DNA of 64,000 nucleotides from Dyadobacter sp. CY356. GTDB lineage: Bacteria; Bacteroidota; Bacteroidia; Cytophagales; Spirosomataceae. The stretch is taken from NCBI RefSeq assembly GCF_021440195.1, contig NZ_JAJTSZ010000008.1:186001-250000 (forward strand), written 5' to 3'. Every line of letters begins with the position of its first letter. Positions within the stretch are counted from its first letter, which is position 1. The translations under genes were made by a program, and so were the position numbers. Below are positions 34,573 through 42,027 of the stretch, one piece after another. The notes under the pieces were generated by a model that made no database searches, was not told where the DNA came from, and was given only the letters and a program-made list of their open reading frames with translations.

Positions 34573-35676
34573 TCAGTTTTGTCTTTGTTTTCCTGATTTT
34601 GCCGGATGCTGGCTTTCAGATTGCTGTGGTTTTGTGATCAGCGCATTTTTGTCAATATCCTGACTGAATGTTCTGTATTTTGCCACATCGCATGCCAGAT
34701 AAATCGCCTGTAACAATGAGCCTGGTTCCGCCTGATTTTTTCCTGCAATATTGTAAGCAGTTCCATGATCCGGAGAAGTTCTTACGGCTGATAATCCGGC
34801 TGTGAAATTTACGCCTTCGTTAAATGCCAAAGTTTTGAATGGTATCAATCCCTGATCATGATACATTGCCAGCACGGCGTCATATTGTTTGTATGTTTCG
34901 GCGGCAAAAAAACCATCTGCCGGGAAGGGGCCGACAACCAAATTCCCTTTTTCGCGAAAACTTTTCAGCACCGGAATAATGGTATCAATCTCTTCACTAC
35001 CCAATAAACCATTTTCGCCTGCATGAGGATTTAATCCCAAAACGGCCAGTTTCGGTTTTTTTATACCAAAATCATTTTTCAACGAAAAGAGCATCTGCTC
35101 AATTTTGGCAGTCAGTTTCTCTGTGGTGATCCAAGAAGCAACGTCTTTAACAGGTATGTGACCCGACAGAACACCTACACGAAGATCACCTGAAACCATA
35201 AACATTAAGGCTTCCTGAACCTCGAAAGATTCCGCGAGAAATTCGGTATGTCCGGGAAATTTAAATTCCGCGCTTTGAATATTGTCTTTGTTGATTGGAC
35301 CTGTCACCACGGCGTGTAATTTTCCGGCCTTAAGATCTTCAACCGCCCGTTTCAATGAGGATAAAGAGCCTTGTCCGGCTTCCGGGGTAACTTTGCCTGG
35401 TTGAATTTCTGTCTGATGGTCGTGCCAGCAGGTAATTACATTGGTTAGTTTTGGATTTGCCTGCTCAGGTTTTTGAATGCCATGCAAAGTCCAGTCTTTC
35501 ATTTCAAAAAGATTGCGATATTGATTCAGTACGCGTAAAGAACCGTATATAACCGGTGTGCATAATTTTGCTAACTGATTTCCTTCCAATGCTTTAAGGA
35601 TCACTTCCGGGCCAATCCCGTTGTAATCACCTAACGTAATCCCTATTATTGGTTTATCACTTGGTAGTTCACTCAT
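34573..35676 (-). CDS. pdxA: 4-hydroxythreonine-4-phosphate dehydrogenase
   Basis: 367 residues, a full PdxA. Seen: IGITLGDYNGIGPEV at the N terminus, TGPINKDNIQ, FPGHTEFLAE (metal/substrate His), and AMYHDQGLIPFK (metal His) followed by FTAGLSAVRTSPDHGTAYNIAGK. PdxA oxidises 4-phosphohydroxy-L-threonine with NAD in the DXP-dependent vitamin B6 pathway. No other pdx gene is in the window. The C-terminal 15 residues are a Ser/Lys/Gln-rich tail. It starts the pdxA-yicC-mpg unit. Confidence 0.93.
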   Translation of the reverse strand: MSELPSDKPIIGITLGDYNGIGPEVILKALEGNQLAKLCTPVIYGSLRVLNQYRNLFEMKDWTLHGIQKPEQANPKLTNVITCWHDHQTEIQPGKVTPEAGQGSLSSLKRAVEDLKAGKLHAVVTGPINKDNIQSAEFKFPGHTEFLAESFEVQEALMFMVSGDLRVGVLSGHIPVKDVASWITTEKLTAKIEQMLFSLKNDFGIKKPKLAVLGLNPHAGENGLLGSEEIDTIIPVLKSFREKGNLVVGPFPADGFFAAETYKQYDAVLAMYHDQGLIPFKTLAFNEGVNFTAGLSAVRTSPDHGTAYNIAGKNQAEPGSLLQAIYLACDVAKYRTFSQDIDKNALITKPQQSESQHPAKSGKQRQN

Positions 35677-35829
35677 TTATTTGATATTGTATTGATTGTT
35701 ATTTCTGTTTTGTTGAAATTACTTTGCAAGGTACTGATATTAATAATTTTGTATTCATAATGAAGAATTTTAAACTCAGAACTTCCCATTGAATGTGCAT
35801 TTATATCGTCCCTTGTACGTATTTCTGAT

Positions 35830-35837
35830 TACTTTTG
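35830..35837 (+). promoter_or_regulatory. -7 promoter element for the hydroxyacid dehydrogenase gene
   Basis: TACTTTTG fits TAnnTTTG exactly. Transcription would start near 35844, which supports the ATG at 35881 over the TTG at 35851. A TTG at 35813 lies 14 bp upstream, shorter than usual for a -33 element. Confidence 0.45.
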
Positions 35838-35880
35838 TAAAACTAATCAATTGGCAAGTTACAAAAATTCCCGTGCTCCT

Positions 35881-36816
35881 ATGAAAATCCTGATAGCAGA
35901 CTCCATGCATCCGTCACTTTTTACCATGTTGGAAGCCGAAGGTTGGGAATATGCCTATCATCCCGAATACAAAAGGGAGGATATTATCCGTGAATTACCA
36001 GCATTTGAAGGATTATTTATCCGCAGTAAAACTTTTGTTGATCTTGAAGTGATGGAGCAGGCAAAAAAACTCCGGTTTATAGCCCGTGCAGGAGCAGGTC
36101 TTGATTTGATTGATCTTGATGTAGCCAAGGAAAAAGGCATTGAAGTTTTTCATGCCGGGGAGGGAAACCGGGATGCCGTTGCTGAACATATGCTGGGAAT
36201 GCTCCTGGGTTTGCTGGCCAATATTGTAAAAGCGGATAAGGAAGTTCACAACGGAATTTGGGATAGGGAAGGAAACAGGGGAGTAGAGCTGATGAATAAA
36301 ACCGTTGGTCTTATTGGTTATGGAAATAACGGCGGAGCCACAGCAAAACGTTTGAGTGGTTTTGGCTGTAAGGTTTTAGCCTATGACAAGTACCGCGATA
36401 ATTATGGTGACGCTTTTGCGACGGAAGCTTCACTTGAAGAAATTACACAGGAAGCTGATATATTGAGTTTACATGTTCCGCTTACCGATGAAACAAAATA
36501 TCTGGTCGATCAAGATTTCATTGACAGTTTTTCCAAACCCTTCTATCTGATGAATTTGTCGAGAGGTAAAGTTGCTAACCTGACGGGCGTTGTTGAAGGG
36601 TTGAAATCGGGAAAAATAATCGGGGCTTGTCTGGATGTTCTGGAAAATGAAAAATTAAAAACGCTTACTGATGATCAGCAAGCAGTTTTTGATTATCTGA
36701 TTAATTCTAATCGCGTGGTATTGACACCTCATATAGGCGGCTGGACACACGAAAGTTACGTGAGGATCAATGAAGTATTACTTCGACAGATCAAAGAATG
36801 GCTGGTAGAAGCCTAG
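35881..36816 (+). CDS. D-isomer-specific 2-hydroxyacid dehydrogenase (SerA-like)
   Basis: The ATG at 35881 is preferred: the upstream TTG (35851) would lie almost at the predicted transcription start. 311 residues. The NAD site is VGLIGYGNNGG (142-152). The catalytic Arg228 (NLSRGK), a Glu in DVLENEKL (E257) and His284 (TPHIGGWTH) are all present. The fold is that of the catalytic half of phosphoglycerate dehydrogenase without an ACT domain. The substrate could be 3-phosphoglycerate, glyoxylate or another 2-oxoacid. Its stop overlaps that of the convergent DUF421 gene. Confidence 0.85.
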   Translation: MKILIADSMHPSLFTMLEAEGWEYAYHPEYKREDIIRELPAFEGLFIRSKTFVDLEVMEQAKKLRFIARAGAGLDLIDLDVAKEKGIEVFHAGEGNRDAVAEHMLGMLLGLLANIVKADKEVHNGIWDREGNRGVELMNKTVGLIGYGNNGGATAKRLSGFGCKVLAYDKYRDNYGDAFATEASLEEITQEADILSLHVPLTDETKYLVDQDFIDSFSKPFYLMNLSRGKVANLTGVVEGLKSGKIIGACLDVLENEKLKTLTDDQQAVFDYLINSNRVVLTPHIGGWTHESYVRINEVLLRQIKEWLVEA

Positions 36817-37313
36817 GATTTTTCCTTCATAATTACACTGATATTACCTGTTGCTTCAAGGTAACAGGTCTTCACTTTTGTAAAGTCATCAACATCTTTT
36901 TCACGCAAGAGAGCGGTCAATTCCTCTTCATCGATCAATTCCTTTTCCATATTTTTATGTAAAAGTCTGCCGTTGCGGATTAGAAGTACCGGGTCCGGCT
37001 TCGCAAATTTTCCAAAAATAACTTTGTTATAACCCATCCAGTCGATTGCAAAATCCCAGAAGAGCAATGTCAGGATCAGTGCTGCACCTTCCACCACAGA
37101 ATTATAGGTTCCAGCCATTGCATTTTGAGCGGCATCAGAAATCATCGTAATCAGCAGCAGATCGCTGATACTTAACTGGCCTGTGCCTCGGCGAAATAAA
37201 CGCATGCAGAGATAAATAACCCAGTAAGTGAGGGTTCCTCTCAAAAATATTTCCAGCAGCGACAAGCTGGGGACAAACATGGCTTGCCAGTCTACATTGA
37301 AAAGTTTATCCAT
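36813..37313 (-). CDS. DUF421 membrane protein (YetF-like)
   Basis: 166 residues. About three hydrophobic helices (about 15-40, 55-75 and 80-100) are followed by a cytosolic domain with KPDPVLLIRNGRL and ELIDEEELTALLREK, the signature of the DUF421/YetF family. The function is unknown. The last codons overlap the convergent hydroxyacid dehydrogenase gene through the shared palindrome CTAG, which supplies TAG stops on both strands (36813-36816). Confidence 0.85.
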   Translation of the reverse strand: MDKLFNVDWQAMFVPSLSLLEIFLRGTLTYWVIYLCMRLFRRGTGQLSISDLLLITMISDAAQNAMAGTYNSVVEGAALILTLLFWDFAIDWMGYNKVIFGKFAKPDPVLLIRNGRLLHKNMEKELIDEEELTALLREKDVDDFTKVKTCYLEATGNISVIMKEKS

Positions 37314-37382
37314 AAAAATGGTCAGGGTGTTTCAGAATCGGATGTAAGGTAATAAAAAACAAAAAACCTGTATAACAAATAT

Positions 37383-37399
37383 GCCGACCAAAGGTCGGC
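37383..37399 (-). terminator. Small hairpin downstream of rplY
   Basis: GCCGACC (37383-37389) and GGTCGGC (37393-37399) form a 7-bp stem with a 3-nt loop in the gap after the L25 stop. The flanking sequence is only moderately T-rich on the minus strand, so terminator activity is uncertain. Confidence 0.4.
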
Positions 37400-37437
37400 A
37401 CGTTTGCATCTATTAGCCATGAAAAATAAAATACTTA

Positions 37438-38004
37438 TTATTTACCCAAAGTACCGCGAAGTGCACGTGGGATTTCAACTGAGGCAATCGGATTGCTAAC
37501 TGACGTCAGGATTACAAATCCTTCTGGTTTGATAGCACCAACTTTAACAGATTTTCCAAGATCAAGTTCAGTTACATCAACTTCAACATAATCAGGGATA
37601 CTGTCTGCCAAACCTTGTACACGCAATTTACGCAATTTTTGGTTCATTTTACCACCTTTCATTACACCAGAAGATGCACCTGTCAATTTCACGGGTACGT
37701 CAACTTTAATTTCCTTGCCATCAATGATCTGAAGGAAATCGGCGTGTAACAACATATCGTTTACAGGGTGGAATTGTTTTTCCTGTAAAATGGCATTATA
37801 TAGAGTTCCCTCGATATTCAAGGTCACGTTAAATACATCCGGGGTGAAAAGCAATGTGCGGAACAACATAGCAGGTGCATAGAAATGCACTTGTTCGGTA
37901 CCACCATACAGCACAGATGGAACATAACCCTGAGCACGTAACTCCTGAGCTTCCACCTTGCCGAGATTCGCTCTTTTAAACCCTACAATCTCATGCGTTT
38001 TCAT
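37438..38004 (-). CDS. rplY: 50S ribosomal protein L25 (Ctc-type)
   Basis: 188 residues with the N-terminal 5S rRNA-binding domain (EIVGFKRANLGKVEAQELRAQG-like start, then YVPSVLYGGTEQVHFYAP) and the C-terminal TL5/Ctc beta domain. L25 stabilises 5S rRNA in the large subunit. It follows the prs gene by 33 bp in the same direction, a common prs-L25 arrangement. Its GC and codon use fit a highly expressed gene. Confidence 0.93.
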   Translation of the reverse strand: MKTHEIVGFKRANLGKVEAQELRAQGYVPSVLYGGTEQVHFYAPAMLFRTLLFTPDVFNVTLNIEGTLYNAILQEKQFHPVNDMLLHADFLQIIDGKEIKVDVPVKLTGASSGVMKGGKMNQKLRKLRVQGLADSIPDYVEVDVTELDLGKSVKVGAIKPEGFVILTSVSNPIASVEIPRALRGTLGK

Positions 38005-38037
38005 AAGAATAATAATTAAAGTTAAAAAAAATAAAAT

Positions 38038-38988
38038 TTACTGATAATTTATAAACAATGAACTAATAGATTCGTGATCTCTGATACGCCCGATTGCTTT
38101 TGCGAACAACTCCGCAACTGACAATACGCGTATTTTGTTATTCTGTTGCTTAAGAGGAATAGTATCTGTAACAATTAATTCCTCCAAAACAGAATTTGCA
38201 ATATTTTCATGTGCCTTACCGGACATAATCGGGTGAGTACTAATGGCTCTGACAGAATTTGCGCCTTTTGCCATAATAATTTCGGCTGCCTTGCATAAAG
38301 TACCGCCGGTATCAATCAAGTCGTCCACAAGCACCACGTCCATTCCCTCAACTTCACCGATAACCTGCATACTGGCAATTTCGTTGGCTCTTTTTCTGTG
38401 TTTATCACACAGAATCATATCAACGTTCATAAACTTGGCAAAATTCCTTGCTCTTGCTGCTCCACCCATATCCGGTGATGCGATCAGCAGGTTTTTAAGC
38501 CCAAGTGATTTGATATATGGAACGAAAATCGACGTGCCTTCCAGGTGATCAACGGGTAGATCAAAGAATCCCTGGATCTGCCCTGCATGAAGATCAACTG
38601 TCATCAAACGATCTACGCCAACAGCTGTCAATAAATTGGCAACCACTTTTGCGGCTATCGCTACACGAGGTTTGTCTTTTCTGTCCTGACGTGCATATCC
38701 AAAATAAGGAATTACCACAGTGACATAATGTGCGGAAGCCCTGCGCGCTGCATCGACCATCAAAAGCAGTTCGAGCAAATTGTCCGCCGGCGGAAAAGTC
38801 GACTGAATCAAAAACACGTCACATCCGCGAATCGATTCTTCGAAGCTTGGAGATAATTCACCATCGCTAAATTTGCGAAGTGTGTAACCTCCTAATTCCT
38901 TGCCGTAGTACCTCGCAATGTCTTTTGCCAAATACTCCGACTGACTTCCTGAAAATATTTTTACTGTGTTAAAAGAGCCCATGGCCAA
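38038..38988 (-). CDS. prs: Ribose-phosphate pyrophosphokinase
   Basis: 316 residues, a full class I PRPP synthase. It contains RQDRKDKPRV (ATP-binding loop), VDLHAGQIQGFFD and the PRPP loop VDDLIDTGGTL. The enzyme makes PRPP from ribose 5-phosphate and ATP for nucleotide, His, Trp and NAD synthesis. Met3 (38982) is an alternative start. A CAAAATTA sequence (39002-39009) may be a -7 element, but would leave a very short leader. It is the first gene of the prs-rplY unit. Confidence 0.95.
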   Translation of the reverse strand: MAMGSFNTVKIFSGSQSEYLAKDIARYYGKELGGYTLRKFSDGELSPSFEESIRGCDVFLIQSTFPPADNLLELLLMVDAARRASAHYVTVVIPYFGYARQDRKDKPRVAIAAKVVANLLTAVGVDRLMTVDLHAGQIQGFFDLPVDHLEGTSIFVPYIKSLGLKNLLIASPDMGGAARARNFAKFMNVDMILCDKHRKRANEIASMQVIGEVEGMDVVLVDDLIDTGGTLCKAAEIIMAKGANSVRAISTHPIMSGKAHENIANSVLEELIVTDTIPLKQQNNKIRVLSVAELFAKAIGRIRDHESISSLFINYQ

Positions 38989-39020
38989 ACTAAAATTTGC
39001 GCAAAATTAATAAAAATCAA

Positions 39021-39596
39021 TCAATTAGGATAGTATTTCTTAAAAAATATTAAATAAAGTTGAATACATATCCAGCCAACGATGAGGCCAACCAGTGCTC
39101 CGACGAAAATATCGACCGGATAATGGACACCAACATATACCCGGCTATATGAATAAAAAGCCGCCCAGGCAAACAACCAACCCACATGATGTAGCTTGTC
39201 TTTTGTAAGTTGAAACCATACAATGGCCAGAGAAAAGCTTGTTGCAGCATGTGCGGAAGCAAATCCGTATAACCCGCCACACGCTCCGACATTATGTACG
39301 AGACCGGCTAATAGTGGATCATGACATGGGCGGAAACGTTCAAAGTAAGGTTTCATCACACCAGAAACAACCTTATCTGACAAAATTACCGCCGCCAGCA
39401 CCGTTGCAATTATAGCAATGGCCTTCTTTTGTTTTGTTTTAATTGTAAAAACGAGAAGAACCAGATACAATGGAATCCAGGTGAACTTGTAAGTTACCCA
39501 ATACATAATAGCGTCCAGCCAGGGCACATGCTTACTATTCAACCATAAAAACAACTGCTGGTCTCCGTGAATAATGCTGTCAATGGCCGCTGTCAT
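39021..39596 (-). CDS. PAP2-family phosphatase, membrane
   Basis: 191 residues with five to six membrane helices. The three phosphatase motifs are present: KPYFERFRP (K-x6-RP), FASAHAATS (PSGH-like, with Ala for Pro/Gly neighbours) and SRVYVGVHYPVD (SR-x5-H). PAP2 enzymes dephosphorylate lipid phosphates such as undecaprenyl diphosphate or phosphatidic acid. It overlaps the end of trpS by 4 bp (ATGA), so it is translationally coupled to it. Confidence 0.9.
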   Translation of the reverse strand: MTAAIDSIIHGDQQLFLWLNSKHVPWLDAIMYWVTYKFTWIPLYLVLLVFTIKTKQKKAIAIIATVLAAVILSDKVVSGVMKPYFERFRPCHDPLLAGLVHNVGACGGLYGFASAHAATSFSLAIVWFQLTKDKLHHVGWLFAWAAFYSYSRVYVGVHYPVDIFVGALVGLIVGWICIQLYLIFFKKYYPN

Positions 39597-40570
39597 GCAC
39601 CAAAACCGAGGACACGGCGGACTTTGGTGATTGTTTCCCTTGCAATTATCCTGGCTTTTTCTTCACCGGTTTTCAGGATATTTTCCAGCTCGTCATTGTT
39701 TTCCATATAATAATTATAGAGACGGCGAGGTTCAGCATATTTTTCAAGTATAATTTCAAAAAGTGCCTGTTTTGCATGGCCGTATCCATAACCTCCATTC
39801 AAATAATTCTGGCGCATGGTTTCGGTTTCAGCTGTTGAGGCAAGCAAAGAATAGATTTTGAAAGTAATATCAGCATCAGGATCTTTTGGCTCTTCCAGCG
39901 GTGTTGAATCTGAAACGATCTTTTTGATAATTCCTTTCAACTCCTTTTCAGGTAGAAAAATGTTGATGTAGTTATTATAAGATTTACTCATTTTCTGACC
40001 ATCCAATCCTGGAATGGTCATCATTCTCTCATCAATCAAAGGTTCAGGTAAAACCAGGATATCCTCTCCGGCAAGATTGTTAAACCGGGACGCGATATCT
40101 TTTGCCATTTCCAGATGCTGCTTTTGATCTTTCCCAACCGGAATGATATTGGCATTGTAAAGCAAAATATCTGCGGCCATTAAAACGGGATAGGTAAATA
40201 AGCCGGCATTTACGTCAGCCAGCTTTTCAGATTTATCCTTAAATGACGTTGCATTTGCGAGCATGGGAAACGGAGTGAAGCAGCTCAGATACCACGAAAG
40301 CTCTGTATGCTCCTGGACACGGGACTGTCTCCAGAATACATTTTTATCTGTATCAAACCCAAAAGCCAGCCAGGTAGAGGCAATTGAGCGCACATATAAC
40401 TCGCGCTCAGTACCGTTTTTCAGTGTTGTCAGCGAATGAAGGTCCGCTATAAAGAGGAAAGATTCGTTTTGTGGATTTTTGGATAACTCAATAGCAGGCT
40501 GGATTGCACCTAAAAGATTTCCCAAATGTGGTAGTCCGCTACTTTGTATCCCGGTAAGAATTCTGGCCAT
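39593..40570 (-). CDS. trpS: Tryptophanyl-tRNA synthetase
   Basis: 325 residues, the standard bacterial length. It has the HIGH-like PHLGN motif (14-18) and KMSKS (193-197), with LFIADLHSLTT and the GKDQKQH tryptophan/ATP-site segment. It charges tRNA-Trp. The downstream PAP2 gene overlaps its stop. Upstream, across 50 bp, is a toxin-antitoxin pair on the same strand. Confidence 0.95.
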   Translation of the reverse strand: MARILTGIQSSGLPHLGNLLGAIQPAIELSKNPQNESFLFIADLHSLTTLKNGTERELYVRSIASTWLAFGFDTDKNVFWRQSRVQEHTELSWYLSCFTPFPMLANATSFKDKSEKLADVNAGLFTYPVLMAADILLYNANIIPVGKDQKQHLEMAKDIASRFNNLAGEDILVLPEPLIDERMMTIPGLDGQKMSKSYNNYINIFLPEKELKGIIKKIVSDSTPLEEPKDPDADITFKIYSLLASTAETETMRQNYLNGGYGYGHAKQALFEIILEKYAEPRRLYNYYMENNDELENILKTGEEKARIIARETITKVRRVLGFGA

Positions 40571-40621
40571 TTAATTAGTTAACTGGTTGACTTATATCAA
40601 ATTTTGTTGTAGACATTGTAT

Positions 40622-40909
40622 TTACAAACGTGGTTTTCGGCGATTATCCCAGAAATAAAGCAGTATGACTACATCGTTTTCAATCTGATAAAACAGCGTG
40701 CAACGCTTGTTTACGAAACCTTTTCGAACAGAAGAATTTGAAGCGGAAGCCTCAAAAATATACGGAAAGCTGGCAATTTCGAGTATCGTTTTATTAACGC
40801 TTCTTACAAATTTTTGAGCTTGTTTTTCCGATCTGTGTTCCTCTATATAGTGTGTAATTTGACCAAAGCTTTCTTGTGCTTCTGTGGTCCAGCGGATGGA
40901 AAAAGTCAT
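40622..40909 (-). CDS. RelE/ParE-family toxin
   Basis: 95 residues of the RelE/ParE fold: RWTTEAQESFGQITHYIEEH at the start, then VRSVNKTILEIASFPYIFEA, a SVRKGFVNKRCTLFYQI strand and the C-terminal DNRRKPRL. Toxins of this fold cleave mRNA on the ribosome (RelE) or poison gyrase (ParE); the sequence does not decide which. It overlaps the upstream antitoxin gene by 4 bp (ATGA), giving coupled translation with the antitoxin first. Confidence 0.88.
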   Translation of the reverse strand: MTFSIRWTTEAQESFGQITHYIEEHRSEKQAQKFVRSVNKTILEIASFPYIFEASASNSSVRKGFVNKRCTLFYQIENDVVILLYFWDNRRKPRL

Positions 40910-41133
40910 AGATACTTTTTGTATTTCTCCATGACCTCATCGTTGGATTTAGTTTCTCCGGCTAAAAATTGCTTTTGAGCCTTATGTATACCATCCTTAA
41001 CATGTTCCGGTAAATCTCCCCAGAAATCAGGTGATTCAGCGTTAAGTTGCTGTTTGATCTTGTTCCAATATTCTATTGGTATCACTGCAGCTGTTTTTTC
41101 ACCCTTTTCATTTGACAAAAATTGAACGTTCAT
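40906..41133 (-). CDS. Antitoxin partner of the RelE/ParE toxin
   Basis: 75 residues. The short N-terminal segment NVQFLSNEKGEKTAAVIPIEYW resembles the start of Phd/DUF2281-type antitoxins that bind DNA with an N-terminal strand. The C-terminal half is helical and charged (SNDEVMEKYKKYL), as expected for the toxin-neutralising part. It is placed first in the operon and overlaps the toxin gene. Exact antitoxin family not certain. Confidence 0.75.
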   Translation of the reverse strand: MNVQFLSNEKGEKTAAVIPIEYWNKIKQQLNAESPDFWGDLPEHVKDGIHKAQKQFLAGETKSNDEVMEKYKKYL

Positions 41134-41215
41134 AATTTTCAGTTGATTATGAGTTTTAAAGAAACATCGTCCTTTGGAATTGTAAAATTCGTTAAATTGA
41201 TCCAGAAAAACGTGG

Positions 41216-41223
41216 TAAATTTG
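41216..41223 (+). promoter_or_regulatory. Possible -7 element
   Basis: TAAATTTG matches TAnnTTTG, 65 bp upstream of the DUF2461 gene start. A TTG at 41197 lies 16 bp upstream. Confidence 0.35.
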
Positions 41224-41288
41224 ATATTTGTAAATTGTCTAAGGTTTACAAAACATGAAAAACAGATTATTATCTCAGTAGATATTTT

Positions 41289-41978
41289 ATGCTTCAATCA
41301 TCAACACTGAAATTTTTGGCCGATTTAGTTCAAAATAACAACAGAGAATGGTTTCTTGAAAACAGAAAACGATATGACGATGCCAAAGCAGATCTTGAAA
41401 AACTGGTTGGAACGTTAATTAAAGAAGTTGGCAAATTTCATGATCTGGGAAATTTGCAGGTCAAAGATTGTATTTTCAGAATTAACAGGGATGTTCGGTT
41501 TTCTAAAAATAAAGATCCTTATAAAAGTAATTTAAGTGCCGGAATTGGGCCTGGTGGGAGAGGTTCCGGCCGGATTGATTATTATTTGCACATTCAGCCC
41601 GATGGTCAGTCTTTTCTTGGCGGGGGAATGTGGGATGCAACGGCGGAACAATTGGCAAAATATCGGCAGGAGGTTGATTACAATGCAGAAGCGTTAAAGA
41701 AAATAATTTACGACGAAACCTTTCGAGAATTTTTTCCCGACATTTCAGGTGAATCTTTAAAAACCGCCCCGAAAGGTTATCCAAAAGATCATCCGGAAAT
41801 TGATCTTTTGCGGAGAAAGCAACTTTTCTTTATTCATCGTTTTACAGATAAAGATGTGACTTCAAAGGGTTTCGCAGATTCAATTTTAAAAGGAATGAAA
41901 TTGCTGAAACCTTATACTGATTTTATGAATTATATACTGTATGATGCCAATCAGGATGCAGAGGATATTCAGTTGTAA
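41289..41978 (+). CDS. DUF2461 domain protein
   Basis: 229 residues. The family blocks are visible: LADLVQNNNREWFLENRKRYDDAK, DCIFRINRDVRFSKNKDPYKSN, GRIDYYLHIQPDGQSFLGGGMW and KGYPKDHPEIDLLRRKQLF. DUF2461 proteins are widespread in Bacteroidota and of unknown function. It is followed 49 bp downstream by dnaE, so the two may be co-transcribed. The first blocks are given only as recognisable patterns. Confidence 0.85.
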   Translation: MLQSSTLKFLADLVQNNNREWFLENRKRYDDAKADLEKLVGTLIKEVGKFHDLGNLQVKDCIFRINRDVRFSKNKDPYKSNLSAGIGPGGRGSGRIDYYLHIQPDGQSFLGGGMWDATAEQLAKYRQEVDYNAEALKKIIYDETFREFFPDISGESLKTAPKGYPKDHPEIDLLRRKQLFFIHRFTDKDVTSKGFADSILKGMKLLKPYTDFMNYILYDANQDAEDIQL

Positions 41979-42027
41979 TGATTGAATTTGTGAATGATTG
42001 AATTGAGCGAATATTCAAATAAAAAAT

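Noticed and set aside
35851-35880. TTG-based 10-residue N-terminal extension of the 2-hydroxyacid dehydrogenase
   Set aside because: The TTG lies almost at the predicted transcription start and the ATG at 35881 gives a normal N terminus.
40622-41133. Toxin pair as part of a larger defence island
   Set aside because: Neighbours are trpS, DUF2461 and dnaE; nothing else resembling defence genes is present.
41977-42004. 12-bp direct repeat (AATGATTGAATT, twice, 16-bp period) between the DUF2461 gene and dnaE
   Set aside because: Only two copies in AT-rich sequence, spanning the DUF2461 stop; chance is likely.
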